A stretch of DNA of 64,000 nucleotides from Rariloculus sp963665575 (GTDB lineage: Bacteria; Pseudomonadota; Gammaproteobacteria; Steroidobacterales; Rariloculaceae): the NCBI GenBank assembly GCA_963665575.2, contig CAXXDW010000006.1, positions 806,001 through 870,000 on the forward strand, written 5' to 3'. A program made the position numbers and the translations under genes. Positions 25,921 through 35,407 of the stretch are shown here, in pieces. Each line of letters begins with the position of its first letter. Within the stretch, counting starts at the first letter, position 1. The notes beneath the pieces were generated by a model. It was not told the origin of the DNA. It saw only the letters and a program-made list of their open reading frames with translations, and did not search any database.

Positions 25921-26895
25921 ATGGAAAGGATCTTTCTGCGCCTTGCGCGCCTTGCGACCGTGCTCGCCTTCATCGTGGTAACGGTCGGGGCCTGGGTGCG
26001 GCTGACCGATGCCGGGCTCGGCTGCCCCGACTGGCCCGGTTGCTACGGTCAACTCATCGTCAGTCCAGAAGTCGCCGCAGACCCGGCAATCCAGGCTGAA
26101 TTCGGCGATCGTCCCGTCGATACCGGCGCGGCCTGGCGCGAGATGATCCACCGCTATCTCGCAAGTGCACTTGGTCTCCTCTGCGTGGCACTTGCCGCGC
26201 TCGGCTGGATGAAGCGCGACAAGCCCGGCCAGCCCTGGCGCGTACCGCTTGCGTTGCTTGCGCTCGTGGTCTTTCAGGGGCTCCTCGGGATGTGGACGGT
26301 CACGCTGCTGTTGAAGCCGATCGTCGTGGTCGCGCATCTGCTTGGCGGACTCGCCACTCTCGGTCTGCTGTTCTGGCTTGCAAGGCCAAACCCATGGCCC
26401 ATCGCCGCGGGTCGTCGACTGCGTGCACTCGCTGTCCTGGCCGCCGCGGCCGTGGTGCTGCAGATCGCGCTCGGCGGCTGGACGAGTGCGAATTACGCGG
26501 CACTCGCGTGCCCGGATTTCCCGACCTGCCAGACGCAGTGGTGGCCGGAGGTCGCGGATTTCGATGAGGCGTTCGTCCTGTGGCGCGGCATCGGGATCGA
26601 CTACGAAGGCGGCGTCCTCGATCATCCGGCCAGGGTCGCCATACATTTCACGCACCGCCTTGGAGCGATTGCCGCTGCGGTTCTCGTCGGTGTTTTCGGT
26701 TGGCTGCTGTTGCGGCGCCGGCAAGCGCGGCGCGCCGGCGCCGCGATGCTGGCGGCGCTCGTTCTGCAACTTGCGATCGGTTCCGCGGTCGTCCTTTTCG
26801 GTGTTCCGCTTGTGCTTGCGGTCGCCCACAATGGCGTGGCAGCGTTGCTGCTGCTCACGATAATCAATGCTCACCAGAGATTTTGGCGAAACTGA
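25921..26895 (+). CDS. ctaA: heme A synthase (COX15/CtaA)
   Basis: 324 residues if begun at the ATG of MERIFLRLARLATVL (25921), which matches the family start; ATG at 25903 is the alternative, and the frame is open back to 25810. It oxidises heme O to heme A in the inner membrane. Eight membrane helices; conserved VRLTDAGLGCPDWPGCYG, EMIHRYLAS (heme-ligand histidine), VVVAHLLGG, CPDFPTCQ and HFTHRLGAI, with the paired cysteines of the extracellular loops. It overlaps ctaB by 29 bp and supplies the oxidase at 39-44 kb. The 270 bp upstream, after bioC, hold no gene. Confidence 0.95.
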   Translation: MERIFLRLARLATVLAFIVVTVGAWVRLTDAGLGCPDWPGCYGQLIVSPEVAADPAIQAEFGDRPVDTGAAWREMIHRYLASALGLLCVALAALGWMKRDKPGQPWRVPLALLALVVFQGLLGMWTVTLLLKPIVVVAHLLGGLATLGLLFWLARPNPWPIAAGRRLRALAVLAAAAVVLQIALGGWTSANYAALACPDFPTCQTQWWPEVADFDEAFVLWRGIGIDYEGGVLDHPARVAIHFTHRLGAIAAAVLVGVFGWLLLRRRQARRAGAAMLAALVLQLAIGSAVVLFGVPLVLAVAHNGVAALLLLTIINAHQRFWRN

Positions 26896-27781
26896 CGCCC
26901 GCCAGGTCGGAACCTGGCGGGACTACTATCTGCTGACGAAGCCCGGCGTCGTCCGCCTGCTCGTGTTCACGGCAGTTGCGGGAATGTTCCTCGCGACGCC
27001 GGGCATGGTGCCCTGGGACGTGCTCGTCTTCGGCAGCCTCGGCATAGCGCTCGCATCGGCCTCGGGCGCGGCGGTCAACCATGTGCTCGACCGGCGCGTG
27101 GATGCCGCCATGGCGCGCACGCGCGACCGCCCGCTGCCGATGGGCCGCGTCAACGAGCGCGATGCGCTTGCGTTCGCGATCGCCCTTGGCATCGCCGGGC
27201 TCGGCATCCTCGCGCTCCTCGTAAATGTGCTGACGGCCGCGCTCACGTTCGTGTCGCTGATCGGTTATGCGGTGGTCTATACCGTCTACCTCAAGCGCGC
27301 CACATCGCAGAACATCGTAATCGGCGGCGCCGCAGGGGCGTCCCCGCCCGTGCTCGGCTGGGCGGCCGTGCAGAACGACGTTGGGGGTTACGCGCTACTG
27401 CTCTTCCTCATCATATTCACATGGACCCCGCCGCACTTCTGGGCGCTCGCGGTCGCGAGAAAGGACGAGTACGCAAAGGCCGAAATCCCGATGCTGCCCG
27501 TCACGCACGGCGAAGATGTCACGAAGTCGTTCATCGTCTACTACACGATCCTGCTCTTCATCGTGACGCTGCTGCCCTGGCTGACCGGGATGAGCGGCTT
27601 GCTGTATTTGGCGGGCGCCGTGCTGCTCGGCCTCGGGTTCCTGTATTACGCGTTGCGGCTGAAGTACGCGCCGCGCGGCGATACGGCCATGAAAACGTTC
27701 ACCTTCTCGATCAGCTATCTCGCGGCGCTTTTCTGCTTTCTGCTGCTCGACCACTACCAGCCGCTGATCTGGCCGCTGTGA
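26867..27781 (+). CDS. ctaB: protoheme IX farnesyltransferase (heme O synthase)
   Basis: 304 residues. UbiA-superfamily prenyltransferase that turns heme B into heme O. The first Asp motif is NHVLDRRVDAAMARTRDRPLP, the second FTWTPPHFWALAVARKDEYAKA with the DxxKA end. Multiple membrane helices. Overlaps ctaA (starts inside its 3' end), so the two are coupled, giving heme B to O to A in order. The alternative family member cyoE is equivalent; the aa3-type oxidase nearby favours the cta name. Confidence 0.96.
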   Translation: MLTRDFGETDARQVGTWRDYYLLTKPGVVRLLVFTAVAGMFLATPGMVPWDVLVFGSLGIALASASGAAVNHVLDRRVDAAMARTRDRPLPMGRVNERDALAFAIALGIAGLGILALLVNVLTAALTFVSLIGYAVVYTVYLKRATSQNIVIGGAAGASPPVLGWAAVQNDVGGYALLLFLIIFTWTPPHFWALAVARKDEYAKAEIPMLPVTHGEDVTKSFIVYYTILLFIVTLLPWLTGMSGLLYLAGAVLLGLGFLYYALRLKYAPRGDTAMKTFTFSISYLAALFCFLLLDHYQPLIWPL

Positions 27782-28002
27782 GCCGGGCTCGAAAGCAGCG
27801 AGCCCCGGCAGCCCGCGGCGAAAGCCCCGCTGCGTTCGACCGGCGATGCATCCCGCCTGAACTGCGTTGCTCGTCGCTTGAATTTGCTCGATATTCTCGC
27901 TCCTCGCGCCTTGTCAGGCGGGCGCCTCGCCGGTCTCCGCGCGACGCCGGGTTCCGCCACGGGCTGCCAGGGCGCAGGTCGCGGTAGGTCTGGTACGCGA
28001 CG

Positions 28003-30168
28003 ATGGATGTCACCGAGATCATCGACCCGCTGAACGACGCTCAGCGCGAGGCGGTGACCGTCGGCGGCGCACCGACTCTCGTGCTCGCCGGCGCCGGCAG
28101 CGGCAAGACACGGGTGCTCGTGCACCGCGTCGCCTGGCTCGTCAGGGTCGAAGCTGTCTCGCCCCAGCAGATTCTCGCGGTCACCTTCACGAACAAGGCC
28201 GCACGGGAGATGCGCGACCGCATCGAGGCGCTGCTGGGCTTCCCGACGGCTCACCTGTGGATCGGCACTTTTCACGGCATCGCGCACCGCATGTTGCGCA
28301 TGCACTGGCGCGAGGCCGGGCTGGCGGAGGGCTTTCAGATCGTCGACGCGGACGATCAGTTCAAGCTGCTCAGGCGGATGCTGAGGGATATGGGCGCGAA
28401 TCCGGACGAATGGACCCCGAGGGATATCCGCGACCTGCAGTGGTTCATCAACGCGCAGAAGGAGGAGGGACTCCGGGCGAAGGACTGCGGCGACGACGGC
28501 AACGTCGGGCGGCGGCAGTACATTGAACTTTATGCGCGTTACGAACGGTTCGCGGAAGCCTCCTCCGCGGTGGACTTCGGCGAACTGCTGCTCAGGACGC
28601 TCGAGACGCTGAAGCGCCACGATGAGCTGCTCGAGAGCTATCGCCGCCGGTTCAGGCATTTGCTCGTCGACGAATTCCAGGACACCAACGCGATCCAGTA
28701 CCGCTGGCTCAGGCTGCTGGCCGGCAACGAAGGCATCCCGTTCGTCGTCGGAGACGACGATCAGTCGATCTATCGCTGGCGCGGCGCCAGGGTGGAGAAC
28801 CTGTTCCGTTTCGAGAAGGACAATCCCGGTACCCGGCTCATTCGCCTCGAGCAGAATTATCGTTCCACGGCAACGATCCTGAATGCGGCGAACGCCGTTA
28901 TCGCGAACAACGGAACGCGGATCGGCAAGAACCTTTGGACCAGCGGTGAGGACGGCGAGCGCATCAAGCTCTTCGTCGCGTTCAACGAGCGAGACGAGGC
29001 GGAGTTCGTCGTCAATCGGGTCCGCGACAACCTCGATCGCGGCAAGCGGGCCAGCGACGCGGCCGTGCTCTACCGTTCCAATGCACAGTCGCGCGTGTTC
29101 GAGGAAGCGTTTCTCGCGGCGGGCATTCCCTATCGCGTGTACGGGGGCTTGCGGTTCTTCGAGCGCGCGGAGATCAAGGACGCGCTTGCGTATTTGCGCC
29201 TGATCGCAAACCGCGACGACGATCCGTCGTTCGAGCGCGTCGTCAATACGCCGCGGCGCGGTATCGGCGCGCGCACCGTGGATGCCGTGCGCTCGCGAGC
29301 GCGGGGGTCGGGCACGAGCTTGTGGCGCGCGGCGGCGGGTCTCGTCGCCGAGAAGGCTCTCCCGCAACGACTGGCAGGCGCGCTGTGGAAGTTCCTCAAG
29401 CTCGTCGACGATCTCGATCGCGACACCTCCGGCTGCGCCTTGCATGAGCAGGTGGAACAGGTCATCGAGGCCAGCGGCCTGGCGAAACACTTCGCCAGCG
29501 ACCGGACGGGCAATGCCGAGGCAAGACTCGAGAACCTCGAGGAGCTCGTCAACGCGGCGCGCGACCCCCTGAACGACGAAGATTCGGACCTGTCGCCGCT
29601 CATCGCGTTCCTTTCCTACGCGGTGCTTGAATCAGGCGATGCCCAGGCCGGTGCGACGGAGGACAGCGTCCAGCTCATGACGCTTCACTCGGCCAAGGGC
29701 CTCGAGTTTTCGCTGCTGTTTCTGTGCGGCATGGAGGATGGCCTCTTTCCGCATCAGCGTTCGCTCAACGACGCCGACGGTCTTGAGGAGGAGCGCAGGC
29801 TCTGCTACGTGGGGCTCACGCGAGCGCGCGAGGAGCTTTACCTGAGCTACGCCGAGCAGCGGCGGATTCACGGTACGGACAATTACACGACGCCGTCACG
29901 CTTCATCCGCGAGATCCCGCCCGATCTAATGGAAGAGGTCCGACCGAGCTTCTCGGCCGGGCAGCAAGCGTATCGCCGCGGCGCAGCGGCGCTCGAGCCC
30001 GGGTCCAGCGGCGTGCAACTCGGTCAGCGCGTGCGTCATCGCAGGTTCGGCGACGGGATCGTCCTCAACAGCGAGGGCAGCGGCGCGCACGCCCGCGTGC
30101 AGGTGAATTTTGAACGAGCGGGCACCAAGTGGCTCGTGCTCGCCTATGCGAACCTGGAACTGATGTAA
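28003..30168 (+). CDS. uvrD: DNA helicase II (UvrD)
   Basis: 721 residues, the UvrD length. Superfamily 1A 3'-5' helicase of excision and mismatch repair. Motif Q/I: LNDAQREAV and APTLVLAGAGSGKTRVL (about residues 24-40); Ia VTFTNKAAREMRDR; II LLVDEFQDTN; III VVGDDDQSIYRWRGA; IV LEQNYRST; V LMTLHSAKGLEF; VI YVGLTRAREEL. The C-terminal Tudor-like tail (GQRVRHRRFGDGIVLNSEGSG) is the UvrD/PcrA RNA-polymerase-binding domain. It stands alone between ctaB and the MATE gene. Confidence 0.97.
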   Translation: MDVTEIIDPLNDAQREAVTVGGAPTLVLAGAGSGKTRVLVHRVAWLVRVEAVSPQQILAVTFTNKAAREMRDRIEALLGFPTAHLWIGTFHGIAHRMLRMHWREAGLAEGFQIVDADDQFKLLRRMLRDMGANPDEWTPRDIRDLQWFINAQKEEGLRAKDCGDDGNVGRRQYIELYARYERFAEASSAVDFGELLLRTLETLKRHDELLESYRRRFRHLLVDEFQDTNAIQYRWLRLLAGNEGIPFVVGDDDQSIYRWRGARVENLFRFEKDNPGTRLIRLEQNYRSTATILNAANAVIANNGTRIGKNLWTSGEDGERIKLFVAFNERDEAEFVVNRVRDNLDRGKRASDAAVLYRSNAQSRVFEEAFLAAGIPYRVYGGLRFFERAEIKDALAYLRLIANRDDDPSFERVVNTPRRGIGARTVDAVRSRARGSGTSLWRAAAGLVAEKALPQRLAGALWKFLKLVDDLDRDTSGCALHEQVEQVIEASGLAKHFASDRTGNAEARLENLEELVNAARDPLNDEDSDLSPLIAFLSYAVLESGDAQAGATEDSVQLMTLHSAKGLEFSLLFLCGMEDGLFPHQRSLNDADGLEEERRLCYVGLTRAREELYLSYAEQRRIHGTDNYTTPSRFIREIPPDLMEEVRPSFSAGQQAYRRGAAALEPGSSGVQLGQRVRHRRFGDGIVLNSEGSGAHARVQVNFERAGTKWLVLAYANLELM

Positions 30169-30440
30169 ATTTGCCCCGCACTTCCTGCAAAACTCGCGAC
30201 ACTGCCCACAGCGCCCGGTTTGGATGCACGGCGCTTCTCTCTCCGGCATGGCAGCGCGGACTCCGCGGGACCGGTTCCGCGGATCGCTCGAGAACCGGAT
30301 CGGCAGGCCGGGTCGTACGTCACTTGTTCAAGCAGCCGTCGACAGGGACGCATAAACCGCCCGCGAGCCGATTTCCAGCACAGGACACCGGGATGCAGCG
30401 GTCCCTCGTCGACCGCTGACCGCTCCCGCACCGGCCCCCG

Positions 30441-31838
30441 ATGCCTGAAACGTCGCGCACGCGGAGGCTGTTCGCGCTCCTCGCCGAATCGCTCCGGGGC
30501 TCGAATCGCGATCTGACCTCCGGGCCGCTCGCCCCTGCGGTCTTCGTGCTCGCGGTGCCGATGGCGCTCGAAATGGTGGGCGAGTCCGTTTTCGCGGTGG
30601 TGGACGCGCTGTTCATCGCTTGGCTGGGAGCGCCCGCCCTCGCCTCCGCAGGGCTCACGGAGACTGCGCTCGGTCTCGTGTACGCGGTCGCCATCGGCTT
30701 CTCGTTCGCGGTCACCGCCGTCGTATCGCGCCGCTATGGCGAGGGAGACCGGCGGGGCGCGGCCCGCGCCGGAGTGCAGTCCATCGGGCTTGGGCTCGCG
30801 GTCGCGCTTGCGCTCGCCGTTCCCGGTGTCGCGTTCGCACCGAACGTGCTCGTCCTGATGGGTGCCGACGCCGAGACCGTCGCCGTGGGAACGTTGCATG
30901 CCCGGATCATGTTCGGGGGCATGGCGACGATCATCCTGCTGTTCCTGAACAATGCCATTCTGCGCGGCGTCGGAGATGCCCAGGCGGCCATGCGGGCGCT
31001 GTGGCTTTCGAACGGGATCAACATCGTGCTGGACCCTTGCCTGATTTTCGGGCTCGGGCCGTTCCCGGAACTCGGCCTTCCCGGAGCGGCGGTCGCCACA
31101 ACCATCGGCCGGGGCACCGGCGTGCTCTACCAGTTCTGGGTGCTCTCGCGCGGTTCCCGGCTCCGCCTCCGTCGTCAGGACATCCAGGTCCGGTGGAGGG
31201 TGCTGAAGAACCTCTGTCGCGTGTCGGTCGGCGGCATCGCACAGATGCTTGCCGACATACTCCCCTGGATACTGCTCATCCGCATCATCGCCAGCTTCGG
31301 CACGGTCGCGGTCGCGGGCTGGGTGATCGCCATCCGGGTGGCGCTCTTCGTGATCCTGCCCTGCTGGGGACTGTCGAACGCCGCCGCGACGCTCGTCGGT
31401 CAGAACCTCGGGGCCGGACAGCCCGGGCGCGCCGAACGCGCGGTCTGGATCACCGGCGCCTGGAACATGGCCTTCATGGCGGCGGTGACCGGGATCTTCG
31501 TGGCGTTCGCGCCGCAGATCGCCGCGCTCTTCACGAACGATCCCGAGATCCGCGCCATCGCCGCCACTGCGCTCAGGGTGGTCAGCTACGGCTATGTCTT
31601 CTACGCCCTGGGGATGGTCATCCGGCAGGCGTTCAACGGCGCGGGCGACACCCTTACTCCGACCTGGATCGACTTGCTCTGCTTCTGGCTGTTCGAGATC
31701 CCGCTCGCCTGGGCGCTGTCGCGCACCGGGCTCGGGGTCGAAGGGGTATTCTGGGCGGTGGCTCTCGCCTATTCGCTGTCCGCGCTGGTCAGCACCCTGA
31801 TTTTCCGCCGTGGCGGCTGGAAGACGATGACCGTCTGA
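30441..31838 (+). CDS. MATE family multidrug/sodium efflux transporter
   Basis: 465 residues with twelve hydrophobic helices in two similar halves, the MATE (NorM-like) layout. The first half begins with PAVFVLAVPMALEMVGESVFAVVDALFI, and the conserved LNNAILRGVGDAQAAM-LW segment and GLGPFPELGLPGAAVATTIGR follow. The second half shows NAAATLVGQNLGAGQPGRA and RQAFNGAGDTLTPT. The family exports cationic drugs in exchange for Na+ or H+; the substrate is unknown. The 270 bp upstream contain no gene. Confidence 0.93.
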   Translation: MPETSRTRRLFALLAESLRGSNRDLTSGPLAPAVFVLAVPMALEMVGESVFAVVDALFIAWLGAPALASAGLTETALGLVYAVAIGFSFAVTAVVSRRYGEGDRRGAARAGVQSIGLGLAVALALAVPGVAFAPNVLVLMGADAETVAVGTLHARIMFGGMATIILLFLNNAILRGVGDAQAAMRALWLSNGINIVLDPCLIFGLGPFPELGLPGAAVATTIGRGTGVLYQFWVLSRGSRLRLRRQDIQVRWRVLKNLCRVSVGGIAQMLADILPWILLIRIIASFGTVAVAGWVIAIRVALFVILPCWGLSNAAATLVGQNLGAGQPGRAERAVWITGAWNMAFMAAVTGIFVAFAPQIAALFTNDPEIRAIAATALRVVSYGYVFYALGMVIRQAFNGAGDTLTPTWIDLLCFWLFEIPLAWALSRTGLGVEGVFWAVALAYSLSALVSTLIFRRGGWKTMTV

Positions 31839-32339
31839 GCGCGGGTCTCCGGATGGAGATCTCGCGGCAACGTTACCCGTACTTCTCGTCGCTGGCGCGG
31901 CGACAGGGCCCGCTTCGTCCGAATTCCAGGAGGCAGAACGATCCGTGAAGCGGCGCCGACCCCGCGGGGTCGACCGGGATCCGAACTTCGCATCGAGCCC
32001 GGGCCGCATCCCCACCGCCGCCCGCGTCTTGCTGGCCGGCGCGGTACTCGCCGAACTGGTCCCGGGTGCGGGCCATTGTCCGGTAACGGCACTCCGCCGG
32101 CGTCGGAGGCGATCCGCAGGCCGTCCAGGCGGTCCACCGCCTGACGGCGTCCAGACGCGTGAAATTGAAGTTGTGCAGGTGTACACTGTGAGCCCATGGG
32201 GCCTCCGGGTCGGATCAATGTAAGTGATTGATTTATATCACATTATCCGACGAATCGAGGTCCCTTTTCAGTCATCGGCGAGATTTCCGGGCTAGCTGTG
32301 AACGCGATGCTGCTTGTGTGACGGGACGTTGGGGCGGCG
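31839..32339. other. intergenic region upstream of trkA
   Basis: About 500 bp with no convincing gene on either strand. The first 350 bp are G+C-rich; the last 120 bp are A+T-rich and carry an Fnr/Anr-like box and an imperfect dyad (CGGAT...ATCCG, about 32211-32253). A small plus-strand reading frame at 31945-32223 has AGGAGG eleven bases before a GTG, but its composition (arginine runs) does not look like protein. Confidence 0.5.
32228..32241 (+). promoter_or_regulatory. Fnr/Anr-type box upstream of trkA
   Basis: TTGATTTATATCAC fits the Fnr/Anr consensus TTGAT-N4-ATCAA with only the last base different. It lies about 100 bp before the trkA ATG in an A+T-rich patch, a workable position for activation. 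Confidence 0.35.
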
Positions 32340-33716
32340 ATGAACATACTGATCCTGGGTGCTGGGCAGGTGGGGGCTACGGCGGCCTACAGCCTGGCCC
32401 GCGAAGAAGCCAACGACGTCACGATCGTCGACCGCAATCCCGTCGTTCTGCGCGAGTTGCAGAATCGCCTCGACGTTCGCACGGTGGTCGGCAACGCGGC
32501 GTATCCGGAGGTCATCGAACGGGCCGGGGTCCGGGAATGCGACATGCTCATCGCGTTGATGGACAGCGACGAGACGAACATGATCGCCTGCCAGATCGCG
32601 CACACGCTGTTCGACGTCAAGACCAAGATCGCGCGTGTCCGTGCCCGCGAGTTTGCCAACCACGCGAAGCTCTTCGCGGACGACATGATTCCCGTCGACG
32701 TCATCATCAATCCCGAACAGCTCGTGACCGAGCACATGACGCAGCTCATCGAGGTCCCCGGCGCGCTGCAGGTGCTCGAATTCGCCGACGGCCGGGTGCG
32801 TCTGGTGGCTTCGCGCGCGGAGGATGGCGGGGCGTTGATCGGGCACCCGCTGTCGGAGCTCTCCCACCACATTCCCAACGTCGAGTGCCGGGTGGTCGCG
32901 ATCTATCGCGAGGGGCGCGGGATTATCCCCGACGGCAGCACGGTCGTCAGGGAAGGAGACGAAGTGTTCTTCATCGCGGCGCGCAAGGACGTGCGCACGG
33001 TGTTGAGCGAGATGCGCAAACTCGACGATCCCGTGCGCTATGCCGTCATCGGGGGCGGCGGCAACATCGGTCTCAGGCTCGCGAGCGCCATCGAGAATTC
33101 CACGCACGTCAAGCTTATCGAGCGCAACCGGGCGCGCGCCGAAGAGGTCTCCAAGCGGCTCGACAGTGCGCTGGTCCTGCTCGGCGATGCAGCGGACGAG
33201 GAGCTGTTGCTCGAGGAGAACATCGACAGCGCCGACATTTTCGCTGCCGTCACCGACGCCGAGGAAGCGAACATCCTGTCCGGGATGCTGGCCAAGCGGC
33301 TGGGCGCTCACCGCGTCATGGCGCTGATCAACAAGCCCGCCTATGCCGAGTTTGTCGAAGCCGGCATGATCGACATCACGATCTCGCCGCAGGAGATCAC
33401 CCTGGGGACGCTCCTGGCTCACGTCCGGCGCGGCGATGTGGTCAAGGTCCATTCCCTGCGCCGCGGTGCCGCCGAAGCGATCGAGGCGGTGGCGCACGGC
33501 CACGCCCGCGAGTCGCGGGTCGTCGGACGTGCGGTCGAGGAGATCCGGCTGCCGCGCGGCGCCGCAATCAATGCGGTCGTCCGCGGCGACGAGGTGCTGA
33601 TGGCGCATCACGACACGGTCATCGAGGAGGACGATCACGTCATATTGTTCGTTGCGGACCGTCGCCAGATCGACGAGGTCGAGCGACTGTTCGAAGGCAG
33701 CGAGAACTCCGCCTAG
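32340..33716 (+). CDS. trkA: Trk potassium uptake regulatory NAD-binding protein TrkA
   Basis: 458 residues, identical in length to E. coli TrkA. Peripheral membrane protein that gates the TrkH channel. Two RCK repeats: the first Rossmann fold starts MNILILGAGQVG, the second YAVIGGGGNIG at about residue 235, each followed by a TrkA_C domain (SELSHHIPNVECRVVAIYREG and VVGRAVEEIRLPRGAAINAVVRG). The stop TAG at 33714-33716 overlaps the left end of the MITE-like element. trkH follows 154 bp later. Confidence 0.97.
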   Translation: MNILILGAGQVGATAAYSLAREEANDVTIVDRNPVVLRELQNRLDVRTVVGNAAYPEVIERAGVRECDMLIALMDSDETNMIACQIAHTLFDVKTKIARVRAREFANHAKLFADDMIPVDVIINPEQLVTEHMTQLIEVPGALQVLEFADGRVRLVASRAEDGGALIGHPLSELSHHIPNVECRVVAIYREGRGIIPDGSTVVREGDEVFFIAARKDVRTVLSEMRKLDDPVRYAVIGGGGNIGLRLASAIENSTHVKLIERNRARAEEVSKRLDSALVLLGDAADEELLLEENIDSADIFAAVTDAEEANILSGMLAKRLGAHRVMALINKPAYAEFVEAGMIDITISPQEITLGTLLAHVRRGDVVKVHSLRRGAAEAIEAVAHGHARESRVVGRAVEEIRLPRGAAINAVVRGDEVLMAHHDTVIEEDDHVILFVADRRQIDEVERLFEGSENSA

Positions 33717-33844
33717 TGTCCTGTCCGATTGATTCCATCGCTTTCTCCTTTTGCTCAGAGTTTAGGTAAGTTATTGAACAAGTGAGCTTTTCATTGCGAC
33801 TGGACGCACGTAGATTGTTAAGGCCATTTGTCGGACAGGACACT
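33715..33844. mobile_element. MITE-like element with 14-bp terminal inverted repeats between trkA and trkH
   Basis: 130 bp bounded by AGTGTCCTGTCCGA (33715-33728) and its exact reverse complement (33831-33844). The 102 bp between them are clearly richer in A+T than the neighbouring genes and have no gene. Perfect ends and a foreign-looking core are typical of a miniature transposable element; the spacing is too wide for a terminator. No target-site duplication is evident. The left end supplies the last two bases of the trkA stop codon. Confidence 0.55.
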
Positions 33845-33870
33845 GGCAGCCTGTTGCGGAAGGCGTCGCC

Positions 33871-35322
33871 GTGACTGCAGGTACCGTTCAACGTGTGCTG
33901 GGCCTGCTGATCGTGCTCTTCAGCATGACGATGCTGCCGCCGATCGGCTGGGGGCTGTTCCACGGTGACGGCACATGGGGCGTTTTCGCCGCATCGTTCC
34001 TGATCGTCGCCGGCATCGGACTGCTGCTGTGGTGGCCGGTCCGCCGGGTCCGCCAGGAGCTGCGGCTTCGCGGCGGTTTCCTGGTCGTCGCGCTTGCATG
34101 GATCGTGCTCGGCACGCTCGGCGCGACGCCGCTGCTGCTCGCCGAGGCGCCGCAGATGAGCTTCACCGACGCGGTGTTCGAGGCGGTCTCGGGGCTAACG
34201 ACCACCGGTGCGACCGTGCTCGTCGGGCTCGATGCCCTGCCGCCTGCCATTCTTTATTATCGGCAACAGCTTCAGTGGGTGGGCGGTCTCGGAATCATCG
34301 TCTTTGCCGTGGCCATCATGCCGCTGCTCGGCGTCGGCGGTATGCAGCTCTACCGGGCCGAGACGCCCGGGCCGGTCCGCGAATCCAGGCTGACGCCGAG
34401 AATCACGCAGACTGCAAAGGCCCTGCTCAGCGTCTATGTAGGCATTACCTTCGTCTGCGCTGCGGCCTACTGGCTCGCCGGCATGAGTTTCTTCGATGCC
34501 GTGTGCCACAGCTTCAGCACGGTGGCGATCGGCGGCTTCTCGACGCACGATGCGAGCATCGCGTACTTCGAAAGCCCGCTGATCGAGATGATCGCGGTCG
34601 TTTTCATGTTCATCGCGGGCATCAACTTCGCCCTGCACTTCCTGGCGTGGCGCGACAAGCGCCTGACGAGCTATTTCAGCGATCCCGAGCTTCGATCGTA
34701 CGTGTGGATTCTTGGAGCCCTGTCGACGTTCGTCCTCGTTTACCTGTTGTGGCAACAGCAATATGAAAGCGTTGCTGAAACCATCACGAAGGGCCTCTTC
34801 CAGGCGGTGTCGATCGCGACGACGACCGGGTATACGACGGACGATTTTGCCGCCTGGCCCGGCGCACTGCCCGTGTTGCTGCTCTTCGCGAGTTTCGTCG
34901 GCGGCTGTGTGGGATCCACGGCCGGCGGCATGAAGGTCATGCGCTGGTCACTGATCTACAAGCAGAGCGCGCGCGAGTTCCAGCGGCTCGTCCATCCGAG
35001 CGCAGAGATTCCCGTGAAACTCGGCACGCGGGCCGTGCATCCCCGGATCGTGGATTCGGTCTGGGGCTTTTTCGCCGCCTACATCATCGTGTTCATGGTG
35101 ATCATGTTGGTGCTTCTGTCGACCGGCATGGATCAGAGTTCGGCGTTCGCTGCGGTGGCCGCGACAATCAACAATCTGGGTCCCGGACTCGGGGACGTCG
35201 CGTCGGGCTTCGGCGAGGTCAACGTCATCGCCAAGTGGTGCGGCGTTCTTGCGATGTTTCTTGGCCGCCTCGAGATCTTCACTCTGCTCGTGCTCATCAC
35301 GCCAACGTTTTGGCGCGGGTGA
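33871..35322 (+). CDS. trkH: Trk potassium transporter membrane subunit TrkH
   Basis: 483 residues from GTG at 33871. Ion-conducting subunit for K+ uptake in the inner membrane. Four pore loops are recognisable: SGLTTTGATV, FSTVAIGGFSTHD, SIATTTGYTTDD and ATINNLGPG, each with the selectivity-filter glycine. Several membrane helices between them; the gating loop is in the third repeat (GCVGSTAGGMKVMR). It works with trkA, from which it is separated only by the MITE-like element. Confidence 0.96.
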   Translation: MTAGTVQRVLGLLIVLFSMTMLPPIGWGLFHGDGTWGVFAASFLIVAGIGLLLWWPVRRVRQELRLRGGFLVVALAWIVLGTLGATPLLLAEAPQMSFTDAVFEAVSGLTTTGATVLVGLDALPPAILYYRQQLQWVGGLGIIVFAVAIMPLLGVGGMQLYRAETPGPVRESRLTPRITQTAKALLSVYVGITFVCAAAYWLAGMSFFDAVCHSFSTVAIGGFSTHDASIAYFESPLIEMIAVVFMFIAGINFALHFLAWRDKRLTSYFSDPELRSYVWILGALSTFVLVYLLWQQQYESVAETITKGLFQAVSIATTTGYTTDDFAAWPGALPVLLLFASFVGGCVGSTAGGMKVMRWSLIYKQSAREFQRLVHPSAEIPVKLGTRAVHPRIVDSVWGFFAAYIIVFMVIMLVLLSTGMDQSSAFAAVAATINNLGPGLGDVASGFGEVNVIAKWCGVLAMFLGRLEIFTLLVLITPTFWRG

Positions 35323-35407
35323 CGGGCATCGTTGAACAGGCGCGAGTGCGCCGGGCTTACCGTCGCGGGCGATGGAGCGCATTGCGACCAACGCAGGCCT
35401 TGCAGCT

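Noticed and set aside
31945..32223. 92-residue frame with GTG and AGGAGG upstream
   Set aside because: Sequence has arginine runs and no conserved look; the ribosome-site-like match is probably chance.
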